NCBI GenBank assembly: GCA_022605425.2
Contig: CM061248.1
Coordinates: forward strand, 806,001 to 870,000
DNA from: Hamiltosporidium tvaerminnensis
Lineage: Eukaryota > Microsporidia > Dubosqiidae
Direction: 5' to 3'
DNA: 64,000 bases
Made by a program: the position numbers and the translations under genes. The notes under the pieces are model-generated. The model did not search any database, was not told the origin of the DNA, and saw nothing but the letters and a program-made list of their open reading frames with translations. Positions within the stretch are counted from its first letter, which is position 1, and the number at the start of each line of letters is the position of its first letter. This document shows positions 1-10,819 of this stretch, piece after piece.

Positions 1-11
1 TTTTTGATATT

Positions 12-35
12 CTCTTTTATGGGAATATAAAAGAG
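12..35 (+). other. Perfect 9-bp hairpin in module X
   Basis: CTCTTTTAT and ATAAAAGAG are separated by 6 bases. Present in every X; eroded in Y at about 17838-17862. Function unknown. Confidence 0.5.
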
Positions 36-71
36 ACTGATTCTAAATAACCCGTAATTCTTTTAAAAAAT

Positions 72-345
72 GACATATATATTTGTCGTAACCTCTCTCG
101 AGACAGCTAGACAAAAGGTATCTGCTATAGATACTGGATCCATCTTTTAAAAAAAAGGGTTTGTTGACCCGTGTAACCAAGGAATTGTTATTTAAAAGGG
201 AAAGTCTATTTATATTATCTCTTCAGTTCTGTTGTTTCCTTTCTTCTACCATTGGTGTTTTAAAATAAATATTCTCGATTCCTAGGGAAATACAATAGCC
301 CAAAATATGCAGCAGACTACTACAATATATTTTGCACTTTTCTAT
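72..345 (+). repeat. X/B shared patch (present in X and B, missing from Y)
   Basis: About 250-270 bp recognisable in every X and, more diverged, in every B (for example 12610-12870). Y aligns with X on both sides but skips it. Conserved landmarks are GTCGTAACCTCTC or GTCGTACCCTCTC, then a short hairpin whose arms differ between X (TATCT/AGATA) and B (CTATC/GATAG), then a GTTGACCC or GTCAACCC motif. Preservation of hairpin potential with different bases is suggestive of structure but rests on one helix. Confidence 0.5.
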
Positions 346-1934
346 TTTGAATATTGTTACTGTCTATGCATATTATAGGTATTATGAATAATGATGAAAA
401 TATGCCAATAAATAGATTTGATATAATTCATGATAACCTATCAAAATTTATCATCTATTTTAATACTGTTACAGTTTATAGTCGCTTGATAAAGTGACGG
501 AAATTTGGTGTTGGCGCTTTTTTGCGATTCTAGCTCGCCAGGTAGCAATGGCTTTTGGTTTATCTCTTGTACAACTTCGTTTTTTTACGAGTTCACGGTT
601 GGTTGATTTCTAGCATATAAGAGTGTTATTTATCAAAAATCTTATTAATTTCATTCTTTTTTAATTGATAGTTATTTTTCTAAAGAATGGAAAGCAAGAT
701 ATATAGATACCGATGAATCATAGCTTCGAATAAAGCTATTGAAATATGCATTCAAGGTTTTTAATACATATATTTTGTACATTGCTTATAAATTTAAAGG
801 ATTATTTAAAAGGTCTAGTGAATGCATATATTACTAGCAAACCACATGTTTTTATATATTCTACGGGGTTGGTATTAGAAATAAACAAGGATTAAAATTA
901 CTGTAAAGTATAAATGTAGTTAATATAGTCTTTAGTATTATATATTTGTTTATTTATTTCGAATCAATTATTTTTTATATTAAATGCTTTTAAAAGATCC
1001 AGTAAACTATTATATTTTTTGAATTTTTTATCCTCTGCAGGTCGGTATTTCTTTGTTGCTTTTGGGAAAATCTAGAGGGTATTCAAGTATGGTTTTAATT
1101 CTCACTTTATGATCTTTTGCTAGTATTAATGTTTATAATTCGGATTTATATAGACCCACTGTAAGCCTAGATCCAAGTTATCTTATTTATTGGTTTGGTC
1201 AAATGCATCATAGTATAGATATAAGAAATCGTTAATATCTTCTTCCCTTCTTCTTGGTGATAGCAATTACCTATTTCAATTTTATCTGAATCTTGCTGGG
1301 TAAAATATGCAATTAAAAACCAACATATTCTAAAACTGGATAGTATCCAGCATGTTAAGGGCCGAATAACTCTGTCTTTTAAAGTCAGTTTATCTATTGC
1401 AATTCATTTTAAAATCCCCAATTTCTATCATTTTTCCCCGTTAAACCTTATTTTTTTACTTTCCATAAACCGTAGGCCGAATTTTATGACGGAAATTTGT
1501 TTTGAATCCAATTTTTTAGTTTTCGATTTTTTTCTTTAAACCTGTTGTAATTAAGGATTATAGAAGATTGACTCATAATACAAGTGGGGTTTATACCTCC
1601 CCCCCCCCGAAATGTATAAACCGATTTTTACAATATTTTTACACACTCTTTGCCAAACAGCTAGTTTTTAATGTAGATATTTTCTTTCACTAAAAATATT
1701 TTAAATAAAAAAAATAAAGATAATTCAAAAAACATGCTTTTGAAAAACCTAGACGAGACCTAAAGTATAAATTACGATCATAATACAAATAATAGATAAT
1801 TTTTGCTGTTTTCTCTAAAAGAGCACTCAATCATTTTAAATATAGAAAATAATTTCTTAGTACTTGTTTTTAATAAAAAAAAGTTCTAATTTAAAAAACA
1901 TAAAAAATTTTAAATATATTTTTTTAAATTTTTT

Positions 1935-2562
1935 TATTAAATCCTATTCGCTGTTCTCTAAATCATCTTTATCTGCAGTAATTCCCAAGGATTTTTTTGT
2001 GTTAATAGGGACAATTTTAAGGGGTTGTCCAGCCCCAAAAATTATACATCACTCGTCATTCTCATTTTTCGATAACAAATTTTTGATATTAAGATTTTTT
2101 TCTGGATATTTAAATATACAAATATGTACATTTTTGCCATAATTCGAATATTTATCAAAGAAATTTAGCACTACATTTCTTCTATTCGAGAGTAAAAATT
2201 TCAAAAAGTCATTTAAGATATTTAATATAAATATAATCTTGAAAATGCTTATTGATCTATTATAATGATTTATCAGAAGATGTGATGAGGTTTTTTGTGT
2301 AATAATATTCATAAATTCTATGTCATATTTGTCAAGTAGAATCTGCAAGAGAAATCGAAAGAATAATGTAAGGAATGTTTTCATAAAAAACAATATTACG
2401 TCTGTTTATATAATATTTTTTTAAAACTTGTTTCAGAATTTCTTATCTAAATAACAAATTAGATGGTTTATACATACAAAATTAAAAAAAAGGATAATCC
2501 TATTTGTTTATCATCTATTATTTTATATTTTAAACAAACTTTTTTAAAAATTAAAATGTTAA
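1935..2562 (-). repeat. R cassette (family of 14 inverted copies)
   Basis: Defines the R repeat: about 178 bp upstream of the ATG, the ORF, and about 114 bp after the stop. The other thirteen copies lie at the same offsets around each R ORF. The upstream part ends in a TATATAA-containing stretch near the ATG. The downstream part holds the invariant block described separately, then a purine-rich run. Neighbouring copies are always inverted relative to each other, so every module is bounded by inverted repeats of about 640 bp. Confidence 0.9.
2049..2384 (-). CDS. R-cassette ORF, copy 1 (C-terminally truncated)
   Basis: Unrecognised 111-residue ORF; its sisters have 114 codons. The start is the first ATG. 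The frame stays open for three codons upstream to a TTG, but the ATG fits a eukaryotic gene. Residues about 4-17 are hydrophobic after Met-Lys, like a signal peptide or membrane anchor. A second hydrophobic stretch lies at about 45-57, and the rest is basic and rich in Asn, Lys, Phe and Ile. Copy-specific residues are Arg10, Leu61, Ser66 and Ser105. A 2-bp deletion near the end creates TGA after Glu111 and removes the usual last three residues. Its 5' side faces module A and its 3' side module X. Function unknown; it could be a small secreted or membrane protein, or a chance frame inside a conserved repeat. Confidence 0.45.
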   Translation of the reverse strand: MKTFLTLFFRFLLQILLDKYDIEFMNIITQKTSSHLLINHYNRSISIFKIIFILNILNDFLKFLLSNRRNVVLNFFDKYSNYGKNVHICIFKYPEKNLNIKNLLSKNENDE

Positions 2563-5500
2563 GTTTTTAGATAAAAATTTGTTTGAAATGCATGTAATTA
2601 CAGTAAGTTTATTTAATATGTAATACATGACTTTTGAATTTCTATTTTTTCGCTACAAAATTCAATGTAGATTTTAAGGTTAAAAAAATGATTTAATCGA
2701 AATCTAGACAATTAATTATTTTATTCCGTGTAGTTTCTACTTTGAATGAATCTTGAGCTTAAACACCTATAATCTTCTACTAAATAGTAATAAAAAATGT
2801 TTTTTTATTTGAATTGATTTTATATGAGTAACTTACGTTCCGAATGTCGGTTTCTACATTTTTTTGTTGGCCTTATGACATGAAATTCCTACAGTTTTTC
2901 CAATAGAATATATAGATACTAGGTACCGTTTATTGAATTTCAATAATTTTTTCTATAAATTAAAATCCGCTTTTGATATTGTCGTATTTGTTAAAACTAT
3001 ACAAATAAATGTATTATGTTCTAGATGGCTGAAACTTCTAGGAACACAGCTTAAAAATCTTTATATCGAATTAATCTCTTCTTACATGCTTAAATGAATC
3101 TAAAAGTCTTATTAGGTATTAAATCTCATTGATTTTATACAGTTACAGCTCTATAGTGTTCTAGCACAAAAAGAAACTTATATTTTCGTTTATGCTCCTA
3201 AATAAAAAATATCAATTACTTAAATTAGATAAAATGTCTAGATTTTTCTTAGATGCAGTCGTTTTATGGCTCCTTTTACGCTGTAATATTATCTGATGGT
3301 ACAGGGTTGCCGTGCTAAACAATAATATTATATTAAAGAATTTCTAGACTTTCATCAAACAAAACTTCAAAGTATATATTTATTAACCTATAGAGTTTTC
3401 TCAATCGGGTCCAAATTTATAGATTGAATCAGTTATATTAGTCACAAAATTTAGCGCTCACTAGCCTGCATCTTCTTCTATGAAAATTTTAGGAATGGCT
3501 TAAAGTCTTCCCAGGTTAATTTAAATTATTTACACATGACTCTAACTTGATTTTAAGACATAACTTTATCATTTTTTATCTTGAAAGACTTTTAGGAATA
3601 CATTTTTACGCGAAATTCGTTTTATATGTTACTTAAAAATATATTTAAGGCTACACTCAATGTGGAATATTTTCGAACTCGCCTTTTCATTGAGTTTTCG
3701 ATTGACTAAAAAAATTAAGATAAAAAAAGGTAGGAATAAGCCTTCATTTAAATGTTTCTTTTTAAAATATTTCATACCAATGATTTTCGATTTATTGTCA
3801 AACTCACTCTACAACCACAAAAAAACATTCGCATATAAATCACAAAAAATGAAGCAGTGGGACTATTTTAAACATTTAACTATGATTATTGCTAATTCCT
3901 CACTTGTCATATTCTATCAGGCTTCATTATTTTTCTTAGTTCTAATTTTTTTGATCTAAGAAATGCAACGAAGTCAAAAAAAAGGAATTAAAAAATTTGG
4001 TTAAAAAAGATATAGGATATAAGAAAATTGTGAATAAATCGCATGCTTCAATAGAAGAGATTTTAATCCTTCATTTTCTGTCAAATGTAATACATTGTTC
4101 ACAATGAAAAATCAATATGATTTTCGCCATATTGTTTTGCTGTTGCAGCATTTTATGAGAAACCCATCTCTATCATTGCTAGTAAAAAAATTCTCTGGAT
4201 AATCCAAAAGCTTACCATTTTACTTTTTTTTCTTTTATTTGCCTTAGGAATCTTAATTAGTAGAACAAAACACCGTAATTAATTTAAACGAAACCAATTC
4301 AGAAGCATCGTTTTCATAAAAACCACATATTTATCTCAGTATTTATATAATATCGTAAGAAAATATCGATTTTACCCGATATGTTATGCACGATTTTAGA
4401 AATTTCTTCAGCGAATTACAGGCGATCTTTTTATTTGTATTTCTCAGATATTCTCAACATAGAGCTTCGTAGATATTTTTAAAAAGTCATATATTTTCTC
4501 TTTAGTTCTCTTTATATGTTATAGCAATTTTGTTAAGTGCCTAATCTAAGTTAGCTATTAGACAAGCTCGATCGATGTTATTGCCAATCACTCTATCTTT
4601 ATAGCCAGACTCATTTGAAATCATTGCAAGCAAGCTTACAATTGTTTAATTACACCTCACCACTTTCATTTGTTTTATTCGTTCCCTGCTCTTTGATAGA
4701 AAAAGGAGTGTTACAAGTGAAAATTTTTTTTGTTTATTTACAAACTCTTCTCAGTTATCGGTTCTTAGGTTATCCAGCTTTAAATGAAAAAAATAGGATT
4801 TTAAAGCGCATAAGCCTTAATAGATGCCTTTTTTTATCGTATCGAAATTAAAACTTCGTGTTTATATTCAGAATTTGTAAAATCCATCAAAAAACGTCTG
4901 TTATTTTCCGTACTTACACTTATCAACAAGATCTTTCAGAATTATTTCCTTATCATAGAGCTCCTTTTTGTTCAAATCGCATGATTATGCCTTAAAGACC
5001 GTTGATATTGGTCATCATAGCTCGTTCAACCGAATTTAATGTTTTTTTTCAGAAACTTGCATTATTTTTAGTATTATTTCCTAAAATATTCTTATTGCGT
5101 TATTATAACATAGAATTTAAGAAGTAGAAAGAATCTTAACTTGCTCGGCTTTATTACGATACCTTTGCTTTTTGGATGATGTTTTCAACATCTGTCGTAA
5201 ACAATTCACTAGTTTTGATGTTTATATTCGCGTCTATGCTCGAACCTCGCTTTTCAATTTCGATTAATGTTCTAGTAATTTTCATTATTACAAATTTATA
5301 TTCTTCTAATTCATCATTTGCTACGTTTTATAAAGTCATGTTACCAAAACAAGGTATTTTTTATGCGCAAAAATATTAATATTCACAAAGAAAACAGTAA
5401 ATGAAATTTAGAAAAGTTTAGCCAAAAACAGTACGCATTAAGAATTTTCTTATTTCATATGTATGCTTTTTGTTCTATATGCAATTGGTAGTGTAATAAG

Positions 5501-7048
5501 AAATTTTCTATATGGGTTTACCTATAATATACGACAAAAGCCTAATAAATTGAAAAAAAATCACTGTATAGCATTCTTTTTATTAAATGATATCTTGTCG
5601 CAAATAATTTTTGCTTACAACTATGAACCCAAAAAAGTATAATTTTTGATAATTTGAGATAAGTTAACTAAATTAAAGAAAATATTTATCCTATTTCGTT
5701 TTATTTAACTTTTTTAAATTTCTATATTAATTTGCATTACCAGCGAATTGTAGAATTCTCTACATAAGAACAATTTCAACTAAAGTTTAAAGCAGCATAT
5801 AAAACTCAGTTTCTCAAAACATTATAATTCATAGTTCTTGTGAATAATAGACTAATTCAAATCGATGAAGAACCAAGTTCGAGCTTATGCAAATATTTTA
5901 AAATTGCTGTAAGGGTTTTAGTCAGTCCAATTAATTTTCGAAATTAATAAGGCGAAATTCGAAAGAGCGTATATTATGTTTATGTTATTATTATATTGAG
6001 ATTATGGATTCAAGAAATAGATAAAAGGAGATTAAATAGCTACAAAGATATATTTCAAGGTGTGTTTATACGAGCTAAAATGGTTTTAATAATCTATAAT
6101 CATTGCTTAATGAGAAAATGCTTATCTTCTTTTATAATTGTACATGGAAAATAGTCAATAATCATGTAAGTTTAAGAAAAAAAAACTAATCATATCTACA
6201 AAAGTGAATACTTAGACTTCTGGTTTGCGTGAAACTTGGCAGTTAATAAAAATATATTCATCGAGTTCTAAATTATATGGTGTTTTAACAGTATTAAATG
6301 AATTAGATAAAATATCTTCCAATGCGATTAACATTTATGTAAACTTAGATTCTACTTTTAATTTCGTATAGAAAGTCTTAAACTGTGTAACAAAAGTAAA
6401 CATGAACCTGAAATATAATATATTTTTTTTTCTAAATTTCTAAACCTTAGATTTTTAACAAATAGACGTTCACATTCACACGAAACTTTTATGATCTGAT
6501 AAAATTACCTTTTATAATTTAAATTTTAAGAAAAACTCGTGGGAATCACGTTTCGATAGGTTATGGAAATGATTGACATAAAATTGTAGGGAAAAGCATT
6601 TGATCAGCAAATATATGAAATTCTAGTAAATTTCATATTAGTGGTACAATTTATTAGATTTTTAACACCATTAGGGTTTAAGCTGTTTATAATTAAAAAA
6701 TCTATAAAATATAGCTTATATGTGTCTTAATTTTGATCAAATCATTTTTTTAACCTTAAAATCTACATTGAATTTTGAAGCGAAAAAATAGTAAGTTAGA
6801 AATCAGGTATTACATATTAAATAAACTTACTGTAATTACATGCATTTCAAACAAATTTTAGCTAAAAGACTTAACATTTTAATTTTTAAAAAAGTTTGTT
6901 TAAAATATAAAATCATAGACGATAAACCAATAGGATTATTCTTTTGTTTAATTTTGTATCTATAAACCATCTAATTTGTTATTTAGATAAGAAATTCTGA
7001 AACAAGTTTTAAAAAAATATTATATAAACAGACGTAATATTGTTTGTT
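2385..7048 (+). repeat. Module A, forward, copy 1
   Basis: About 4.66 kb between the 5' sides of R copies 1 and 2. No ORF that I can call with confidence. Short frames at 3660-3959, 4615-4851 and 5176-5379 recur in A copy 3. The stretch at about 6100-6560 differs from both other A copies, which agree with each other there. Distant similarity to B in reverse orientation is visible, for example 4620-4850 against 22960-23215 and 3780-3990 against 22100-22300. Confidence 0.8.
7021..7048 (+). promoter_or_regulatory. Possible TATA element before R ORF copy 2 (conserved in all copies)
   Basis: TATATAA at 7021-7027 is followed by a short stretch containing GACGTAATATTG before the ATG at 7049. The same arrangement precedes all fourteen R ORFs. 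A TATA box this close would leave almost no 5' leader, so the call is tentative. In DNA this AT-rich, such a motif also arises easily by chance; its conservation may simply reflect cassette identity. Confidence 0.25.
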
Positions 7049-7393
7049 ATGAAAACATTCCTTACATCATTCTTTCAATTTTTCTTGCTGATTATACTTG
7101 ACAAATATGACATAGAATTTATGAATATTATTACACAAAAAACCTCATCACATCTTCTGATAAATCATTCTAATAGATCAATAAGCATTTTAAAGATTAT
7201 ATTGATATTAAATATATTAAATGACTTTTCGAAATTTTTACTCCCGAATAGAAGAAATGCAGTACTAAATTTCTTTGATAAGTATTTAAATTATGGCAAA
7301 AATGTACATATTTGTATATTTAAGTATCCAGAAAAACATGTTAATATCAAAAATTTGTTACCGAAAACTGAGAATGACGAGTTGAATGTATAA
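7049..7393 (+). CDS. R-cassette ORF, copy 2 (114 aa)
   Basis: Full-length copy. A TATATAA run lies about 22 bases before the ATG inside an upstream segment (about 6870-7048) shared by all fourteen copies, so the cassette may carry its own promoter; this is inference. Variants include Ser7, Phe12, Leu14, Ser41, Leu48, Leu52, Ala71 and a unique Thr107, ending Leu-Asn-Val. After the TAA, the -1 frame is open for about 65 codons with many Asp, Glu and Lys residues (7396-7599). That second frame is broken by indels in most other copies, so it is not called as a gene. The 3' side enters module X. Confidence 0.5.
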   Translation: MKTFLTSFFQFFLLIILDKYDIEFMNIITQKTSSHLLINHSNRSISILKIILILNILNDFSKFLLPNRRNAVLNFFDKYLNYGKNVHICIFKYPEKHVNIKNLLPKTENDELNV

Positions 7394-10300
7394 ATTTGGG
7401 GGCTGGACAACCCCTTAAAATTGTCCCTATTAATACAAAAAAATCCTTGGGAATTAATGCAGATAAAGATGATTTAGAGAAGAGTGAAGAGGATCTAATA
7501 AAAAAATTAACAAAACATTTTAACCTTATATTTTTTTGTGACTTAGAAACAATTTTTTTTATAATTACACTTGTAAAAGCAATTATTTTCTACATATAAA
7601 ATGATGTGGTGCTCTTTTAGAGTAAAATAGCATAAATTATATATTATTTGTATTATGATCATAATTTATACTTTAGGTATCGTCTTGGTTTTTCAAAAAC
7701 ATTTTTTCGGCTTTATCTTTGTTATTTTTTATTTAAAATGTATTTACTGGAAAGAAAATATCTACATTAAATACTAGCTTTTGGAAAAGAGTGTTAAAAT
7801 TATTGTAAAAATCGGTTTATAGATTTCGGAGTGATAAAAACCACACTTTTATTATGAGTAAATCCTCCATAATCCTAAATTACAACAGGTTTAAAGAAAT
7901 ACATCGAAAACTAAAAAATTGGATCGAAAACAAATTGCCGTCGTAAAATTCGGCGGACGGTTTATGTAAAGAAAAAAAAATAAGGTTTAACCGGTAAAAA
8001 TGATAGAAATAAAAAATTTAAAAAGAATTGCAATAGATAAACTGACATTAAAAGACAGAGTTATTGGGCCTTTAACATGTTGGATACTACCCAGTGACGG
8101 AATATGTTGGCTTTTATTTGTTCATTTTACCCAGCAAGATTCAGATAGGATTGGAATCGGTAGTCGCTATCACTAAGAAGAAGGGAAGAAGATATTAACG
8201 ATTTCTTGAAGTAATACTATGATGCATTTAACTAAAGCAATAAATAAGATAATTTGGAACTAGGCTTAACATGGGTCTATATAAATCCGAATTATAAACA
8301 TTAATACTAGCAAAAGATTATAAAGTGAGAATTAAAACCATACTTAAATACCTTTAGATTTTCCCAAAAGCAACAAAGAAATACCGACCTGCAGAGGATA
8401 AGAAATTCAAAAAATATAATAGTTTTCTGGATCTTTTAAAAGCATTTAATATAGAAAATAATGGATTCTAAATAAATAAACAAATATATAATACAAAAGA
8501 CTATACTAACTACATTTAAACTTTACAGTAATTTTAATCCTTGTTTATTTCTAACACCAACCCCGTAGAATATATAAAAACATGTGGTTTGCTAGTAATA
8601 TATGCATTCACTAGACCTTTTAAATAATCCTTTAAATTTATAAGCAATGTACAAAATATATGTATTAAAAACCTTGAATGCATATTTCAATAGCTTTAGT
8701 CGATGCTATGATTCATCGGTATCTATATATCTTGCTTTCCATTCTTTAGAAAAATAACTATCAATTAAAAAAGAAGGAAATTAATAAGATTTTTGATAAA
8801 TAACACTCTTATATGCTAGAAATCAACCAATCTTGAACTCGTAAAAAAACGAAGTTGTACAAGAGATAAACCAAAAGCCATTGCTACCTGGCGAGCTAGA
8901 ATCGCAAAAAAGCGCCAACACCAAATTTCCGTCACTTTATCAAGCGACTATAAACTGTAACAGTATTAAAATAGATGATAAATTTTGATAGGTTATCATG
9001 AATTATATCAAATCTATTTATTGGCATATTTTCATCATTATTCATAATACCTATAATATGCATAGACAGTAACAATATTCAAAATAGAAAAGTGCAAAAT
9101 ATATTGTAGTAGTCTGCTGCATATTTTGGGCTATTGTATTTCCCTAGGAATCGAGAATATTTATTTTAAAACACCAATGGTAGAAGAAAGGAAACAACAG
9201 AACTGAAGAGATAATATAAATAGACTTTCCCTTTTAAATAACAATTCCTTAGTTACACGGGTCAACAAACCCTTTTTTTTAAAAGATGGATCCAGTATCT
9301 ATAGCAGATACCTTTTGTCTAGCTGTCTCGAGAGAGGTTACGACAAATATATATGTCATTTTTTAAAAGAATTACGGGTTATTTAGAATCAGTCTCTTTT
9401 ATATTCCCATAAAAGAGAATATCAAAAATAGAATCGTAGCGACCCTCTTAAATCCTAAATAATAGTATTTGGGACAAAAAAATTTCAGCCAAGTGTTTAG
9501 AATATATATTAAAATCTGTTTTAATCGGATTATGAAGCGTCTTATGTTAAAGAATTGGCATATGCTACGAAATAAATCTGGTTAGTGTGCTTCTTTTATA
9601 TAAAAAAATGATTTCAATTTTAAAAAAGAATTAAAAGTAAATCTATTCAGAAATACTCTATACACCACAATTTTATTAATAGTTAAGTCTGGACTATATC
9701 TGATTTCAAATTACAAATATATACCGATATATTTTTATGAAAAAGAAACCGAATTTAAAATACCACTTGCTGTCTAAATAACTCGACACAACTTCTAAAT
9801 ATAATCGACGAAAGAAAACCAAAAAGTTTATACGTTTTTAGAAAGAAAAAACTAATATTATATGGTAAGGAACGGAAAAAATCTAGTGTGTAATAACGTA
9901 GTATGCTATTGATTGCATATTAGCAAAATTATCATATAAAGGCGGTACATATACATAGGAATATATATTTATAAAAAGCACTCAAAAATAGACTTAGAGG
10001 TTTCGATTGTTCAATTAAGGAATTTGAGTAGCTTGCTCTTGCCATTGAAAGTCAAAGTAGAAATGAATTCTTATAATAATAATGGCAGTCATACTGAAAC
10101 AAAAATAGAATATATTCATTTGAAAAATCCCAACTAAAAAGCAGAATTAAAAAGATATTTTATATTCATAAATTAATTATGAAAAAAATATATCTAAATA
10201 TTCGTGAGAAATAGAATCACGTAATATTAAAAAAAATATTTTAAATCGAAAAAGAAAGCATTGGAAACAAAGCAAAGGCGAGATAAAACCAAGCCTAGAA

Positions 10301-10474
10301 TAAAATTTATGATGGATTTTTAAATGAGAAACAAATAAAACTTTAAATTTTTTTTAAATTTTTTTTTATTAAATCCTCTTCACTGTTCTTTAAATGATTT
10401 TTATCTGCATTAATTCTCTAAAGGATTTTTTGTGTTAATAGGGACAATTTTAAGGGGTTGTCCAGCCCCAAAAA
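7394..10474 (-). repeat. Module X, reversed, copy 1
   Basis: Complete reversed X between the 3' sides of R copies 2 and 3. The shared X/B patch lies at about 9080-9350. Near 9880 it has one more A in a homopolymer than the reversed X of the second period. No supported gene. Confidence 0.8.
7399..7432 (+). repeat. Invariant 34-bp block with inverted repeat after each R ORF
   Basis: A block starting GGGGCT and ending CCCTATTA that reads identically in all fourteen cassettes although the ORFs vary. It contains arms GGACAA and TTGTCC separated by 10 bases; GGGG and CCCC further bracket the first arm. It begins about 6 bases after the stop codon. Positions: 2010-2043 region on the minus strand for copy 1 (core 2003-2036), 7399-7432, 10436-10469, 16797-16830, about 19579-19612, 25938-25971, about 28964-28998, 34362-34395, about 37406-37439, about 42803-42836, about 45843-45876, 52200-52233, about 54984-55017, 61338-61371. 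It could be an RNA 3'-end stem-loop, a protein-binding site or a recombination site; the sequence alone does not decide. Confidence 0.75.
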
Positions 10475-10819
10475 TTATATATTAAATTCGTCATTCTCAT
10501 ACTTCGGTAACAAATTTTTGATATTAACATGTTTTTCTGGATATTTAAATATACAAATATGTACATTTTTGCCATAATTTAAATATTTATCAAAGAAATT
10601 TAGTACTACATTTCTTCTATTCGGGAGTAAAAATTTCGAAAAGTCATTTAAGATATTTAATATAAATATAATCTTAAAAATGCTTATTGATCTATTATAA
10701 TGATTTATCAGAAGATGTGATGAGGTTTTTTCTATAATAGTATTCATAAATTCTATGTCATATTTGTCAAGTAGAATCTGCAAGAAAAATTGAAAGAATA
10801 ATGTAAGGAATGTTTTCAT
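10475..10819 (-). CDS. R-cassette ORF, copy 3 (114 aa)
   Basis: Full-length copy on the minus strand, between module B on its 5' side and module X on its 3' side. It carries Leu7, Phe12, Gln14, the Thr27-Ile29-Glu30 variant of the 26-31 region, and Tyr107 with a Phe-Asn-Ile end. The protein is identical to copy 11, one 35.4-kb period away. The Tyr107/Phe-Asn-Ile ending recurs wherever the cassette abuts the left end of X, so the C-terminal type is linked to the flanking module. Confidence 0.5.
   Translation of the reverse strand: MKTFLTLFFQFFLQILLDKYDIEFMNTIIEKTSSHLLINHYNRSISIFKIIFILNILNDFSKFLLPNRRNVVLNFFDKYLNYGKNVHICIFKYPEKHVNIKNLLPKYENDEFNI

Larger units (their letters stand above)
1..2048 (+). 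repeat. Module X, forward, left part missing
   Basis: Matches the last two thirds of the complete X at 34357-37444. No supported gene. It contains the shared X/B patch (about 72-345), a 9-bp-arm hairpin at 12-35 and a run of ten C at about 1599-1608. The open frame at 1864-2142 is the antisense of the R 3' region. Compared with reversed X, the stretch at about 1060-1560 is clearly more diverged than the rest. Confidence 0.8.

Noticed and set aside
1864-2142. 92-codon plus-strand frame (also 19440-19691 and 54845-55096)
   Set aside because: It is the antisense of the conserved R 3' region and tail, and its sequence is dictated by the cassette.
2385-2562. Terminal inverted repeats of individual transposons at module ends
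   Set aside because: The inverted repeats are shared between neighbouring modules and contain the ORF, and there are no module-free insertion sites in the window to compare.
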